Positions 23,154 to 32,258 of a stretch of DNA of 47,509 nt are shown here, piece after piece. The first letter of the stretch is position 1. Each line of letters starts with the position of its first letter. Source of the stretch: Pseudomonadota bacterium (GTDB lineage Bacteria; Pseudomonadota; Alphaproteobacteria; Rhizobiales; Beijerinckiaceae); assembly GCA_023450615.1 (NCBI GenBank), contig JAEXGT010000042.1, positions 1 to 47,509 on the forward strand, given 5' to 3'. The translations under genes and the position numbers were made by a program. The notes beneath the pieces are model-generated. The model did not search any database, was not told where the DNA came from, and saw only the letters and a program-made list of their open reading frames with translations.

Positions 23154-25937
23154 ATGAAGAAGCGGTTTCATTCACGCCAGATCGTCGCGCTTTCGCTCGT
23201 CCCAATCATTACGGCAGCACCAGTGCTGGCTGCTCCGGGCGTCACGACCAGCAACGTCAATTTCCGCGCAGGCCCAGGAACGCAGTTCTCCTCCATTCGC
23301 ACGCTTCAGGAAGGAACGGCGGTCGATATCGGTGATTGCGAGGATGCAGGAACGTGGTGCGCAGTCACCGTCGACGGGCGCAGCGGCTTCGTGAGCGGCC
23401 GCTATCTCCAGGAGAAAGAGGCCGAGGGTTGGCCGCGATCCTACGAGACCGGCAAGGGGCGCATGATCCTCTATCAGCCGCAATTCACCGGGTGGACGGA
23501 CTTCAAGGACATCGAGGCTCTGGTGGCCGCCGAGTTTCTCAAGAAATCCGATGCCAATCCTGTATTCGGCGTAATCGGATTGAAGGGCAAGACCTCCTAT
23601 GACGAGGATGCTCATGAGGTCGTGATCACCGATATCACGGTCACCGAGCTGAACTTTTCGGGCCTCGACCGCGAGGACCTGAAGGCGCTTTCGGTCGAGA
23701 CCGGCAAGATCCTGCCGACCGGCCCGATCACCGTGCCGGAGGCTCGCGTGACCGCGAGCCTCGCCGAGCAGAAGCGCATGACCGATGTGCAGGGGCTCAA
23801 AGCCGATCCGCCGCCGATCTTCGTGTCGACGTCTCCGGCAATCCTCTTGCAGACGGACGGCGAGCCTTCCTATGCGCCGGTCAAGGGCAAGGCGGGACTC
23901 TCGTTCCTGGTCAATACGAATTGGGATCTCTTCCGCATCGACGATGGCGGCACGCTCGTCCTGCGCGACGACACGCATTGGCTCACAGCAGGCGCGATAA
24001 CGGGCCCGTGGACACCGATATCCGAACTGCCCGCCGTACTGAAGGAACTGCCCGACGACAGCGACTGGGCCGACGCCCGCGGCGCCATGCCGCCCGAAGC
24101 CTACAATGGTGCGGTGCCGAAGGTGATCGTCGCGGACAAGCCCTCCGAATTAATCCTGTTCGACGGCGAGCCTAAACTCGAGGCCGTGCCCGGGACAGCG
24201 CTCGAGTGGGCAGCCAACACCGAATCCGACGTCTTCTTCCACAAGACCGGCAAGCAATGGTACGTGCTGCTCTCCGGCCGCTGGTTCCGCGCCGCGGCGC
24301 TGGACGGGCCATGGACCTTCGCGACGCCGGACCTGCCTGACGACTTCCGCAACATTCCAGAGGACGCGCCCTACTACGCCGTGCGTTCATCCGTGCCCGG
24401 CACGTCGGAAAGTGCGGAAGCGCGGCTCAAGGCCAGCATTCCCACCACGGCGCGGGTAGAGACCGGCTCGATCACGCCAACAATTGCCTATGCGGGCGAT
24501 GCGCAGTTCGCGCCGATTGAGACGACCGACCTGTCCTACGCGACGAACACGACTGATACGGTCATCAAGGTCGGAGATCGCTATTTCCTGTTGCAGGACG
24601 GCGTGTGGTTCATGGCCGACAGCCCGAACGGCCCGTGGCAACTGGCCCGCGAGGTACCCGAGGCGATCTATCAGATCCCGCCATCTTCGCCTGTCTACAA
24701 CGTCACCTATGTGCGCGTTTACGACACCGAGCCCAACGCGGTCTGGTACGGCTACACCATGGGCTACCTGTTCAATTTCCTGGCCTGGGGCACTTACGTC
24801 TATGGCACGGGCTGGGGCTATCCGGGCTATTGGTACAACTGGCCGGGTTATGGCTACCCGATCTATTACCCGCGTCCCGCCACCTGGGGTCTCGGGGCCT
24901 ATTACAATCCCGTGCGCGGCATGTATGGCCGCTACGGCTATACCTATGGGCCCTACCGCGGGATTGCGGGCGCAAGGGCCTGGAATCCGGTGACCGGCAC
25001 CTATGCCCGGGCAGGAGCGGGCTGGGGGCCGCGCGGATCCGCCGGTTTCGTCGGTGCCTATAATCCACGCACCAACGGAGGGGCTTTCGCGGCTGGCGGT
25101 CGCAATGTGTATGGAGCCTGGAAATCGGCCGGGGTGAAGCGCGGATCCGAGTGGGCGCGGGTGACGGCGCGGGAGAACGCGGCCGGAGGCTCGGCGCTGC
25201 GCTGGAATACGTCGAACGGCCAGGGCTTCATCCGCGAGGGGCGGCGTGGCGACATCTACGCGGGGCGCGACGGCAATGTTTACCGCAACACGGGCGACGG
25301 CTGGCAGCGTTTCGATGGCGGCTGGCAGGATGTGGGGCGTCCGGAGCCGGGGGATCTGCTCCAGCGTGGCGAAGGGCGCGAGGGACTGTCGGCTGAGGGA
25401 CGCGAGCGGTTGCAGGAACGCGGTGGCGGCGAGGCACTCAGAGGTCTCGCCGGAGCTGGTGCCGCAGGAGCTGGTGCCGCATTGGGGCAGCGCCTGAACA
25501 GCGGTGAGCAGGTGCGGCGGGACGCAGCCAATCGCGATGCCGTTCGCGAGCGGACACAGCAGCGCCCGGCTTCACAGCAACGCGAGGCAGCCCCACAGCG
25601 CCGCGCGGCGGCAGAGCGTCCGGCGGCCCAGCAACGGCCCGCATCGCAGCAGCGGCAGACAACACGACAGAGCCAGGCGCAGCCGCAACGTCCAGCACAG
25701 CGTCCTGCTGCCCAGCGTCCGGCACCGCGCCAGCAGCTTCCCGCGAATGTCACGCGTGACGCCCAGTCACGCCATATCGGCAACCAGCGGCAGATGGCGA
25801 GCCGACAGAATTACCGGCCACCGGCGCAGTTCTCCCGATCCGGTTCCTTCGGGCCCTCGCGGAGCATGGGGTCGCGCGGCGGCTTCGGGGGAGGCGGGCG
25901 CGGCAGCGGCGGCTTCAGGGGCGGTGGGCGCCGCTAG
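23154..25937 (+). CDS. Large exported protein: SH3 domain, three internal repeats, Gly/Tyr and Gln/Arg-rich tail
   Basis: The 927-residue protein starts behind AAGGAG. It has a signal peptide (residues 1-26). A bacterial SH3_3 domain follows at about 28-85 (VNFRAGPGTQFSSIRTLQEG, then WCAVTVDGRSGFVSGRYL). Three diverged repeats of about 90 residues follow at roughly 220-315, 320-420 and 440-530. Each has DGEP/GDAQ, A..V.GTAL, a NT..DVF element, then WY.L..G.WF.A....GPW and a Pro-rich end. Next comes a Tyr/Trp/Gly-rich region (about 530-640; YGTGWGYPGYWYNWPGYGY). The C-terminus is Gln/Arg/Pro-rich and then Gly/Arg/Ser-rich. The SH3 domain suggests binding to peptidoglycan. The overall function is unknown; similar proteins seem widespread in Hyphomicrobiales. 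No neighbouring gene is in the same unit. Confidence 0.85.
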   Translation: MKKRFHSRQIVALSLVPIITAAPVLAAPGVTTSNVNFRAGPGTQFSSIRTLQEGTAVDIGDCEDAGTWCAVTVDGRSGFVSGRYLQEKEAEGWPRSYETGKGRMILYQPQFTGWTDFKDIEALVAAEFLKKSDANPVFGVIGLKGKTSYDEDAHEVVITDITVTELNFSGLDREDLKALSVETGKILPTGPITVPEARVTASLAEQKRMTDVQGLKADPPPIFVSTSPAILLQTDGEPSYAPVKGKAGLSFLVNTNWDLFRIDDGGTLVLRDDTHWLTAGAITGPWTPISELPAVLKELPDDSDWADARGAMPPEAYNGAVPKVIVADKPSELILFDGEPKLEAVPGTALEWAANTESDVFFHKTGKQWYVLLSGRWFRAAALDGPWTFATPDLPDDFRNIPEDAPYYAVRSSVPGTSESAEARLKASIPTTARVETGSITPTIAYAGDAQFAPIETTDLSYATNTTDTVIKVGDRYFLLQDGVWFMADSPNGPWQLAREVPEAIYQIPPSSPVYNVTYVRVYDTEPNAVWYGYTMGYLFNFLAWGTYVYGTGWGYPGYWYNWPGYGYPIYYPRPATWGLGAYYNPVRGMYGRYGYTYGPYRGIAGARAWNPVTGTYARAGAGWGPRGSAGFVGAYNPRTNGGAFAAGGRNVYGAWKSAGVKRGSEWARVTARENAAGGSALRWNTSNGQGFIREGRRGDIYAGRDGNVYRNTGDGWQRFDGGWQDVGRPEPGDLLQRGEGREGLSAEGRERLQERGGGEALRGLAGAGAAGAGAALGQRLNSGEQVRRDAANRDAVRERTQQRPASQQREAAPQRRAAAERPAAQQRPASQQRQTTRQSQAQPQRPAQRPAAQRPAPRQQLPANVTRDAQSRHIGNQRQMASRQNYRPPAQFSRSGSFGPSRSMGSRGGFGGGGRGSGGFRGGGRR

Positions 25938-26164
25938 CGCCGAGACGTCGTGGTGGACGCGCAGGCGGCCTTCCCATGTATCCTCCTATCCGGCTGCAAC
26001 GGCGGGCACCGAGTGCTCGCCATCCCCGGCGCGTCGAAGCACATCCACGAGTCGCATAGGCAAGGGTGAGCATACCTTCATCCCGTCGGCTCGATTTCTT
26101 GGTTTGACCCCAAGCTAACGTTGCGGCGCCGAATTGGCGGAAGATCATCGACGCCGTACTTTGA

Positions 26165-27004
26165 TCAATCCGTCTTCCAGCAAGGAGCCGCGCGGTTAGC
26201 GAAATCGATGAACCGGACTGGTGCGCGTCCGGTCGCGCGCCGAACTTCATTGGTCAGCCGGTCCTCGGCTCCCTGGGAGATCGCCGTATCCATCGCTGCC
26301 AGGACGTGCGCGTAGTGCGCGGCCAGTCCGCCCGCCTCGAAGCGGTCGGCAAGTTCCTGCTCCGTCAGCCGGTGGTGGCGCACCCTGCGGCCGGATGCGG
26401 ACGAGATCAGGGCCGCGACGTCGTCATAGGACAAGGTCTCCGGACCGGTCAGGATCATGTCGCCGTTGGGGAAATCAGGGGCGGTAAGCGCTTGAGCTGC
26501 GGTTGCCGCGATATCCTCAGCATCGATGAACCCCACCCGTCCGTCCCCTGTGGCAGAGTAGATCGCGCCTTCCTCCAGGATGGTTGAAAGGTGTTGCTGC
26601 TCGGAGAAGTTCTGCATGAACCAAGTCGGTCTGAGCACGACCCATCGGGGAGCATGACGGTGCAGCCAGGCGTGGACGGCGCCCATCATCGGCCCGCCTT
26701 CCTCCAGCGACGAGGCGCTGAGCAGGACGAAGCGCGCGACCCCTCTTTCCAGGGCGCGCTCGAGAAAAGGCATCATCGCAGCCAGCGGCTCGGCGACGTT
26801 GGAGGGTGCCACCAGATAGATAGCGGCGATCTCTTCTAAGGCTCCGTTGAACGTGGCCGTATCGGACCAATCGAAGTGGACCGTGGCTGGGCCGTTGGCC
26901 GAGCGCGAGGCGACGAGGGTCCGGACATTTTGTCGGCGGAGACTCTCTGCGACCCGGCGGCCTGTCTTGCCCGTGCCCCCGGTGATCAGGATCCGGTCAC
27001 GCAT
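26165..27004 (-). CDS. NmrA-like NAD(P)-binding protein (quinone oxidoreductase/azoreductase-like)
   Basis: The 279-residue protein has an N-terminal Rossmann motif ILITGGTGKTGRRVAESL and an atypical-SDR body (IYLVAPSNVAEPLAAM, RFVLLSASSLEEGG, VVLRPTWFMQNFSE, GFIDAEDIAATAA). The Tyr-x-x-x-Lys site of classical SDRs is missing, as in NmrA/HSCARG and QOR2 types. These are redox sensors or NADPH quinone reductases. Its start overlaps the end of the SnoaL-like gene by 8 bases, so the two are co-translated. They are controlled from the operator near 27,490. Confidence 0.87.
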   Translation of the reverse strand: MRDRILITGGTGKTGRRVAESLRRQNVRTLVASRSANGPATVHFDWSDTATFNGALEEIAAIYLVAPSNVAEPLAAMMPFLERALERGVARFVLLSASSLEEGGPMMGAVHAWLHRHAPRWVVLRPTWFMQNFSEQQHLSTILEEGAIYSATGDGRVGFIDAEDIAATAAQALTAPDFPNGDMILTGPETLSYDDVAALISSASGRRVRHHRLTEQELADRFEAGGLAAHYAHVLAAMDTAISQGAEDRLTNEVRRATGRAPVRFIDFANRAAPCWKTD

Positions 27005-27461
27005 GGTCACCTCCTGCCGTGAGTGCTGCGCGCAGGGCATCGACCCCGCCGATGGCCCGCAAAGCGATGAGCGGGTTCCAATAGTCGGAGTAGTGTACGA
27101 TCAGGCCATCCCTGACGGTGATGACCGAGATATAGCGCTGGTCGTAGGGCTCGCCGGTTCTGACGCCACGTCCGACGCAGCCGAACTCCAGGATCACGAC
27201 CTCAGGGTTCGTGGTGCGATGCACGACGGGTTGGGTCATGCGGTCGATCTGAAGGATCTCCGGGAACCCCTGAAGGTACGATGCGAGAGCCGCTCGCCCG
27301 TCCACCCGGGTAACGCCACCTGGCGGCGCATAGGGAAACTCCATCACACCATCTTCGGCGAACATCTCCAGGAAGGTTTCCGCCTCAGGTCGGAGAAGAT
27401 CGCCGATGACTGAACGAAGCATGCCGGAGAAGGATTCCAGGGGATCGCGGTTGATCTGCAT
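26997..27461 (-). CDS. SnoaL-like (NTF2-fold) protein
   Basis: The 154-residue protein has the SnoaL polyketide-cyclase/ketosteroid-isomerase layout: FLEMFAEDGVMEFPYAPPGG, VDGRAALASYL, VVILEFGCVGRG, YISVITVRDGLIVHYSDYWNP. Such folds act as small cyclases, isomerases or binding proteins. The start used is ATG 27461 (GAGG upstream); a start four residues earlier is possible. It is the first gene of a two-gene unit with the NmrA-like gene and diverges from a TetR gene. Confidence 0.85.
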   Translation of the reverse strand: MQINRDPLESFSGMLRSVIGDLLRPEAETFLEMFAEDGVMEFPYAPPGGVTRVDGRAALASYLQGFPEILQIDRMTQPVVHRTTNPEVVILEFGCVGRGVRTGEPYDQRYISVITVRDGLIVHYSDYWNPLIALRAIGGVDALRAALTAGGDHA

Positions 27462-27475
27462 TGACGGCCTCATAG

Positions 27476-27503
27476 TTCGATGGAACGTTGTCGTTCCATC
27501 GAA
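27476..27503. promoter_or_regulatory. TetR operator (perfect palindrome)
   Basis: A perfect inverted repeat has 12-bp arms (TTCGATGGAACG / CGTTCCATCGAA) and a 4-base centre. It lies between the divergent SnoaL/NmrA unit (start 27461) and the TetR gene (start 27519), the expected place for autoregulation and control of the unit. Confidence 0.85.
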
Positions 27504-27518
27504 TATGGTGAGCCGTGG

Positions 27519-28148
27519 ATGAAACGCAAGCGTTCCGACGAAAAAAATGAGCCAGGAGGAAAAACCCGCTTGCCCAGCGGAGCTGCGGTCATGCAGCAGT
27601 CCGTGACGGAAGCGCTCACGAAGGCATTCTTCGTCGAATGGGCGAGGGTGGGCTATGGGGCCCTCAGCCTCGAAGCCGTCGCGGCACGGGCTGGTGTCGG
27701 TAAGGCGGCGCTTTATCGCCGCTGGCCATCGAAGTTGGCGATGGCGAAAGATCGATTGGAAATCATCGGGATCGAACTCGCTGTTGCCCCGGATACCGGA
27801 AGCCTTGAGGGGGATCTTCGGGCTATCCTCGGCTCCGTCAGACGCATCTTGCGGCATCCTCTGGTCCGACGCATCCTGCCGGACCTTCATGCGGAAATGC
27901 TGCGCAACCCTGATCTTGCGCGTGCCATCCGAGGACGTCTTCAGACGGAGCGGCGTCAGCGCGCGGAGGTGATCATCCGTCGCGCGATTGCCCGAGAGGA
28001 GATCGGTCCGGACGTCGATCTTGAGCTTGTCAATGATGCGCTGGGCGGCTTGGTTTATTGGCGTATGATCGTGACGGATGGACGAGCCGACCAGGCCTAC
28101 ATTGATCGCGTGGCAGCCTTCATCGCAGCCGCCCTTCGGGCAGCTTGA
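27519..28148 (+). CDS. TetR-family transcriptional regulator
   Basis: The 209-residue protein has a TetR DNA-binding domain: AFFVEWARVGYGALSLEAVA, ARAGVGKAALYRRWPSKLAM (about residues 40-80). The C-terminal domain is of the TetR_C_11/16-like type, ending RVAAFIAAALRAA. The start is ATG 27519; a longer version would begin inside the operator. It likely represses itself and the divergent SnoaL/NmrA unit and is released by an aromatic or electrophilic ligand; the ligand is inference. Confidence 0.9.
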   Translation: MKRKRSDEKNEPGGKTRLPSGAAVMQQSVTEALTKAFFVEWARVGYGALSLEAVAARAGVGKAALYRRWPSKLAMAKDRLEIIGIELAVAPDTGSLEGDLRAILGSVRRILRHPLVRRILPDLHAEMLRNPDLARAIRGRLQTERRQRAEVIIRRAIAREEIGPDVDLELVNDALGGLVYWRMIVTDGRADQAYIDRVAAFIAAALRAA

Positions 28149-28252
28149 TGATCGGTCATCTTGGTTGGGCGAGTTGTTCGTATCGCAGTAGCGTGCTCCA
28201 GAACATTCGGATGCGAATGACCGCTCCTGGCACTTCTGAGACGTAAGAGCTT

Positions 28253-28280
28253 GGTCTGCTTTGATGCTTAAGAGCAGACC
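28253..28280. terminator. Possible terminator hairpin between tetR and the cyclase gene
   Basis: The 8-bp arms GGTCTGCT/AGCAGACC have a 12-base loop, about 105 bases past the TetR stop and 90 bases past the convergent cyclase stop. There is no good T-run. Confidence 0.35.
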
Positions 28281-28369
28281 TTAACGTGGTCGGCTCTACA
28301 TTACATTTTGACCCGATCCAGACCTTCTCGATCAGCGGAAGCGAATTAGGGAAGCTGCTGCGTGAGCCT

Positions 28370-30085
28370 TCAGGGAGGTAGCCCCGCGTCCTCCAGCCGG
28401 CGTCGTAACTGCTGATGCAGCAGTGAGTCACGATAACGCTCCTGAAACAGGAACCGGGACGCAGTGAAGTTCGGCTTGCTGGCCAGTACCTCCTTCACAA
28501 GCCGGCCGGCCTCCTCCGCATGGTCGAGGGCGATCAGAGCCGCCGCTCGATATAGCCGCGAGCGGAAGGTCTGGAACACGAGCCGGCCCAGTGCCTTGAG
28601 CGCCTCCTTGTAGCGGCCCAGTGCGTAGTAGGCGACACCGCGCTCTTCGATGCACCACACTGGCAGGAGTGGATCGAGCGCCTCCGCCTCGTCGAGCAGG
28701 CGCAATGCCTCCATCGGCTCTCCAATGAATGTCGAGACGGCCGCGCACCGGGCCTTGATGTAGGCATCGGACGGGTTTAACTCCATCGCTCGCCGCATCA
28801 GCCTCACAGCCTGATCGAAGTCGCCCTTGAGCAGTTCGAAGAAGGACGCAATCCGGTTGGCTTCAGCATCGCATGGGTCCAGCTCCAGTGCCCGGCGGAT
28901 GTCGCTCTCGCCGCTCTCGGGGAAGCTGAACTCCGGCAGATCGGAAGCGGCGCAGACCCGCCACGCGTATGCCGCCGCGTAGCTCGGGTCGAGCTCGATG
29001 GCGCGCGTGAAGCATTTCACCGCCTCGCGGGAGTGCTCCTCCAGCACGCCGCCGAGACGATGGTGCTCGATGCCGTGCAGCAAGCACTCGAATGCGGACA
29101 TGTTCTCTGGCGGCTTGCGGCGGGCCGTGATCATGCCGGCGTCTTCCACCCGGCCGAATACGGTCGCCGCGATCCTCGCCGCGACGCTGTCGAGCAGGTC
29201 CAAGACCTCTGCGAACGGTCGAGTGATCTTGTCGCCCCATACTACCGAGCCGCTCTCCGTCTCCGTGAGTATGAGACCGATCCGCACCTGATCAGCGATC
29301 TTTCTAACCTGTCCCTCCAGGACGTACCGAACGCTTAGTGTGTTGCCCACCTTGACCGGGTCCGGGTTGGCATCGGCAAGTGCAAAGCAGGCGCTGCGGG
29401 AGCTGACGAACAGCCGCCGGAAACGAGCCAGTTCGACGATGAGTTCATCCGTCAGACCTTCAGCCAGGAACCGCTGATCCTCGTCTCCTCCCATGACACG
29501 GAAGGGCAAGACCGCTAACGATAATGGACGCTTCTCCCCGGTGGGTGGGACTCGGGTCGGAGCGGATTGGAGTCTGTGCCGCGCCAGCTCCTCCCGCAAC
29601 CGGTAGATGCGGATCGGCTCCGACAGGTTCTTGAGGCGCCGCTCGCCGAGGTCCTCAAAGGCGAAGGGAGAGTTGCGCCGGATGTTGTCGAAGAAGGTCC
29701 CGCTTACGCAGATGCTGTCTGGCTCCGCCTGCTGTTGAATGCGTGTTGCAACATTCACTCCGTCGCCGACGAGATCATCACCCTGAACGACAACATCGGC
29801 GAGATGCAAACCGAACCGCAGCTTCAGCGGATCGCCCTCTGAGCTGCTGGCCATAGCATTGCGGATTTCCGCCGCGCTGCGCAGGGCATTGATGGCGCTT
29901 CCGAACTCCGCCAGGCAAGCATCCCCTGCCGTGTTGAAGATCCTCCCCCCGAGGGAGGAAACTTGCTCCCTCATCAGGCTTTGGCAACGTGCCACTTGCT
30001 CCGCAGTGCGCTCTTCGGCGTCTTCCATCAGAGACGAGTACCCGACGATATCGGCCACCATGATTGCAGCTAGGCGGCGTTCCAT
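28370..30085 (-). CDS. Class III adenylate cyclase with FlgO/TolB-like and TPR domains
   Basis: The 571-residue protein has an N-terminal class III nucleotide cyclase domain (1-165). VADIVGYSSLM (Asp12) and GGRIFNTAGDACLAEF (Asp55) supply the two metal Asps, and GDGVNVATRIQ supplies the Asn/Arg. A linker leads to a domain starting LSLAVLPFRVMGGDEDQRFL (about 190-300), typical of a FlgO/TolB-N-like module fused to cyclases. The rest is tetratricopeptide repeats (CFTRAIELDPSYAAAYAW, ALELDPCDAEANRIA, RRAMELNPSDAYIKA). No membrane segment is seen, so it is a cytoplasmic cAMP maker with protein-protein repeats. Such fusions are abundant in Rhizobia and relatives. It is a single gene. Confidence 0.92.
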   Translation of the reverse strand: MERRLAAIMVADIVGYSSLMEDAEERTAEQVARCQSLMREQVSSLGGRIFNTAGDACLAEFGSAINALRSAAEIRNAMASSSEGDPLKLRFGLHLADVVVQGDDLVGDGVNVATRIQQQAEPDSICVSGTFFDNIRRNSPFAFEDLGERRLKNLSEPIRIYRLREELARHRLQSAPTRVPPTGEKRPLSLAVLPFRVMGGDEDQRFLAEGLTDELIVELARFRRLFVSSRSACFALADANPDPVKVGNTLSVRYVLEGQVRKIADQVRIGLILTETESGSVVWGDKITRPFAEVLDLLDSVAARIAATVFGRVEDAGMITARRKPPENMSAFECLLHGIEHHRLGGVLEEHSREAVKCFTRAIELDPSYAAAYAWRVCAASDLPEFSFPESGESDIRRALELDPCDAEANRIASFFELLKGDFDQAVRLMRRAMELNPSDAYIKARCAAVSTFIGEPMEALRLLDEAEALDPLLPVWCIEERGVAYYALGRYKEALKALGRLVFQTFRSRLYRAAALIALDHAEEAGRLVKEVLASKPNFTASRFLFQERYRDSLLHQQLRRRLEDAGLPP

Positions 30086-30362
30086 ACCGAACTCCCAATG
30101 CCGGTGCTATGCGACTCCGTTGCAGGGTCGAAGCCTCTAGTCAGCTTTCCAGTTTACGCCTTGCTGACTGAAAGGGCGAGGTTCTCTGCCCATACCGAGA
30201 CCAGTCAAACCGTAGCCAGAAGCGTAGCTTTCCAGCATCGAAGGGCCGGAGCTGGCACCGCTCGGAAAGTAGACCCAAAGTCTGCTCTCGCGAGGAACAC
30301 CGGACTTCCCCGGAGGTCAGGGGATCGGCAGAGGATGACCCTTTGCAGACCTTGCATGGCGA

Positions 30363-30959
30363 TTACGACTGTCCCCTTGCGTTGTAGCGAATCCCATCGA
30401 TCAACAAGGACACCATTCGCCGGGACGCCTCCGTAATCCCACCTTTGCCATCCGGCGAGCAGAGGTGTGCGACAGCCATCAGGAAATCTGACGCTTCGAC
30501 GTCCGATCTCACGACGCCTGCGGTTGCTGCTGCCTGGAGCAAGCGCGATGCCGCCGGGGCCAAATGCTCCATCAGATACGCGGGCAGGGGATCGTATGCC
30601 GGATCACCCGAATGCAGGGCGGCGGCTAAGCCGCGCTTGGCCGCGACGAATTCGATGAAGCGGTTCAGCCAGCGCTCCAGCGCCTCGCCGGGTTCATACT
30701 GCTCGGCCATTGCCGAGGCCGCCGCAACGCAGGCATCCACTTCCTTTCGGAATACGGCGACGATCAGGTCCGACCGTTGCGGGAAGTGCCGGTAGAGCGT
30801 GCCCACGCCGACCCCGGCTTTCTCGGCAATATCCCGGATAGGGGCATCGACGCCCGATGTCGTGAACACTTCCATGGCGGCATCGAGCAGCGCGGTGAGA
30901 TTGCGCCGCGCATCGGCACGGGGCTCTCTCTTGGCCTTCTTTTCGGGCAATTCGTCCAA
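30363..30959 (-). CDS. TetR-family transcriptional regulator
   Basis: The 198-residue protein has the TetR helix-turn-helix (IRDIAEKAGVGVGTLYRHFP at about 42-61) and a C-terminal TetR domain (LNRFIEFVAAKRGLAAALHS ... SRRMVSLLIDGI). Divergence from an aldo-keto reductase with two matching operator copies between them implies that it represses that enzyme. The N-terminus MDELPEKKAKREPRADARRN is the usual basic lead. Confidence 0.92.
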   Translation of the reverse strand: MDELPEKKAKREPRADARRNLTALLDAAMEVFTTSGVDAPIRDIAEKAGVGVGTLYRHFPQRSDLIVAVFRKEVDACVAAASAMAEQYEPGEALERWLNRFIEFVAAKRGLAAALHSGDPAYDPLPAYLMEHLAPAASRLLQAAATAGVVRSDVEASDFLMAVAHLCSPDGKGGITEASRRMVSLLIDGIRYNARGQS

Positions 30960-30972
30960 GCCTCTTGATAAG

Positions 30973-31010
30973 CGGAACGACGTTCCGTATTTAAATGGAA
31001 TGCCGTTCCG
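30973..31010. promoter_or_regulatory. Two tandem TetR operator copies
   Basis: The 15-mer CGGAACGACGTTCCG (30973-30987) is a perfect palindrome. A second copy, TGGAATGCCGTTCCG (30996-31010), differs at three positions and lies 23 bp further on, about two helical turns. Both sit between the divergent TetR and aldo-keto reductase genes. Confidence 0.8.
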
Positions 31011-31056
31011 TTTAACACGAAGGAACGGTCATGACCAGTTCGGAAAGGATACTGCC

Positions 31057-32088
31057 ATGCAATACCGATCCCTCGGACGAACCGGCATCAAGGTGAGCCC
31101 CTATTGTTTAGGCGCCATGATGTTCGGCAAGATGGGCAACCCCGACCATGACGAAGCCATCCGCATCATCCACAAAGCCCTGGACGCCGGAATCAACTTC
31201 ATCGACACCGCCGACCGTTACAGCACAGGCGAGTCCGAGGAGATCGTCGGCAAGGCCCTGAAGGGACGCCGAGACAGTATTGTGCTGGCCACGAAATTCC
31301 ATGGACCCATGGGCGAGGATCCCAACATGCAGGGGAACTCGCGACGCTGGATCATCCGCGCGGTCGAGGATTCGCTGCGACGGCTCGGCACCGATTACAT
31401 CGATCTGTATCAGGTGCACCGGCCGTCTCCGGACACCGATATCGAAGAGACACTCTCCGCGCTGACGGACCTGCTGCGGGCCGGCAAGGTACGGGCGATC
31501 GGCTCGTCAACCTTTCCGGTATCCGAGATCGTCGAGGCCCAATGGGTGGCGGAGCGGCGCGGGCTTGCTCGTTTCCGCACGGAACAGCCGCCGTATTCCA
31601 TCCTGGATCGCGGCATCGAGCGCGACATGCTGCCGACCTGCCAGCGATACGGCATGGGCGTGATGGTCTGGAGCCCGTTGTCCAAGGGCATGCTTACGGG
31701 CAAGTACCGCAAGGGCCAGGCCATGCCCGACACGCTGCGCGCCAAGTACTTCACGAAGCAGTTCTCCGACGAGCGCAGCCTAGAGGCCGTAGAGCAGCTG
31801 ATCGTGCTGGCGCAGGAGGCCGGGCTGCCGCTCACGCATATGGCTTTGGCCTTTGTCATGGCTCATCCCGGTGTGACGTCAGCAATCCTTGGGCCGCGAA
31901 CCATGCAGCACTTCGAAGACCTCCTGGCAGGTGCCGAGGTGCGGCTCAGCGAGGACGTGTTGGATCGGATCGACGAGATCGTTCTGCCTGGGATCGACGT
32001 AGGCCTCAACGAGGCCAATTACATGCCGCCAGCCCTCGTCCGGCCCGAGCTTCGTCGCCGCCCCGCAGGGGAACGGGCCGCGGCTTGA
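31057..32088 (+). CDS. Aldo/keto reductase
   Basis: The 343-residue TIM-barrel protein has the catalytic tetrad Asp50, Tyr55 (FIDTADRYS), Lys80 (LATKFHG) and His121 (YQVHRP). The cofactor-binding tail (VTSAILGPRTMQHFEDLL) is also present. It starts at MQYRSLGRTGIKVSPYCLGA behind AAAGGAT; the open frame upstream covers the TetR gene and is ignored. It reduces carbonyls with NADPH. The substrate is unknown, but the TetR/operator pair suggests induction by an aldehyde- or quinone-like compound. Confidence 0.93.
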   Translation: MQYRSLGRTGIKVSPYCLGAMMFGKMGNPDHDEAIRIIHKALDAGINFIDTADRYSTGESEEIVGKALKGRRDSIVLATKFHGPMGEDPNMQGNSRRWIIRAVEDSLRRLGTDYIDLYQVHRPSPDTDIEETLSALTDLLRAGKVRAIGSSTFPVSEIVEAQWVAERRGLARFRTEQPPYSILDRGIERDMLPTCQRYGMGVMVWSPLSKGMLTGKYRKGQAMPDTLRAKYFTKQFSDERSLEAVEQLIVLAQEAGLPLTHMALAFVMAHPGVTSAILGPRTMQHFEDLLAGAEVRLSEDVLDRIDEIVLPGIDVGLNEANYMPPALVRPELRRRPAGERAAA

Positions 32089-32098
32089 CAACGGAGAT

Positions 32099-32128
32099 GC
32101 AGGACTGGGCGTGTGAGCCCGGTCCTGC
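32099..32128 (+). terminator. Terminator-like hairpin after the aldo-keto reductase
   Basis: A 12-bp stem with one G-T pair (GCAGGACTGGGC with GCCCGGTCCTGC) and a 6-base loop lies 11 bases past the stop. There is no T-run. Confidence 0.5.
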
Positions 32129-32258
32129 CGCATTTGCGAAATGGTCAAAAGGTCGGCTGACGGAGGGGGTAACGGATATTCCCGAGGCGTCAGCAATTGT
32201 CTCGGATGATCCTAAGCGGCCACATGCTACGGCAATGCCAGCTCGTCCATGGCGATGA

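Noticed and set aside
25500..25937. Gln/Arg/Pro- and Gly-rich end of the SH3-repeat protein as a DNA tandem repeat or CRISPR
   Set aside because: Units are irregular in length and sequence; it is low-complexity coding sequence without spacer structure.
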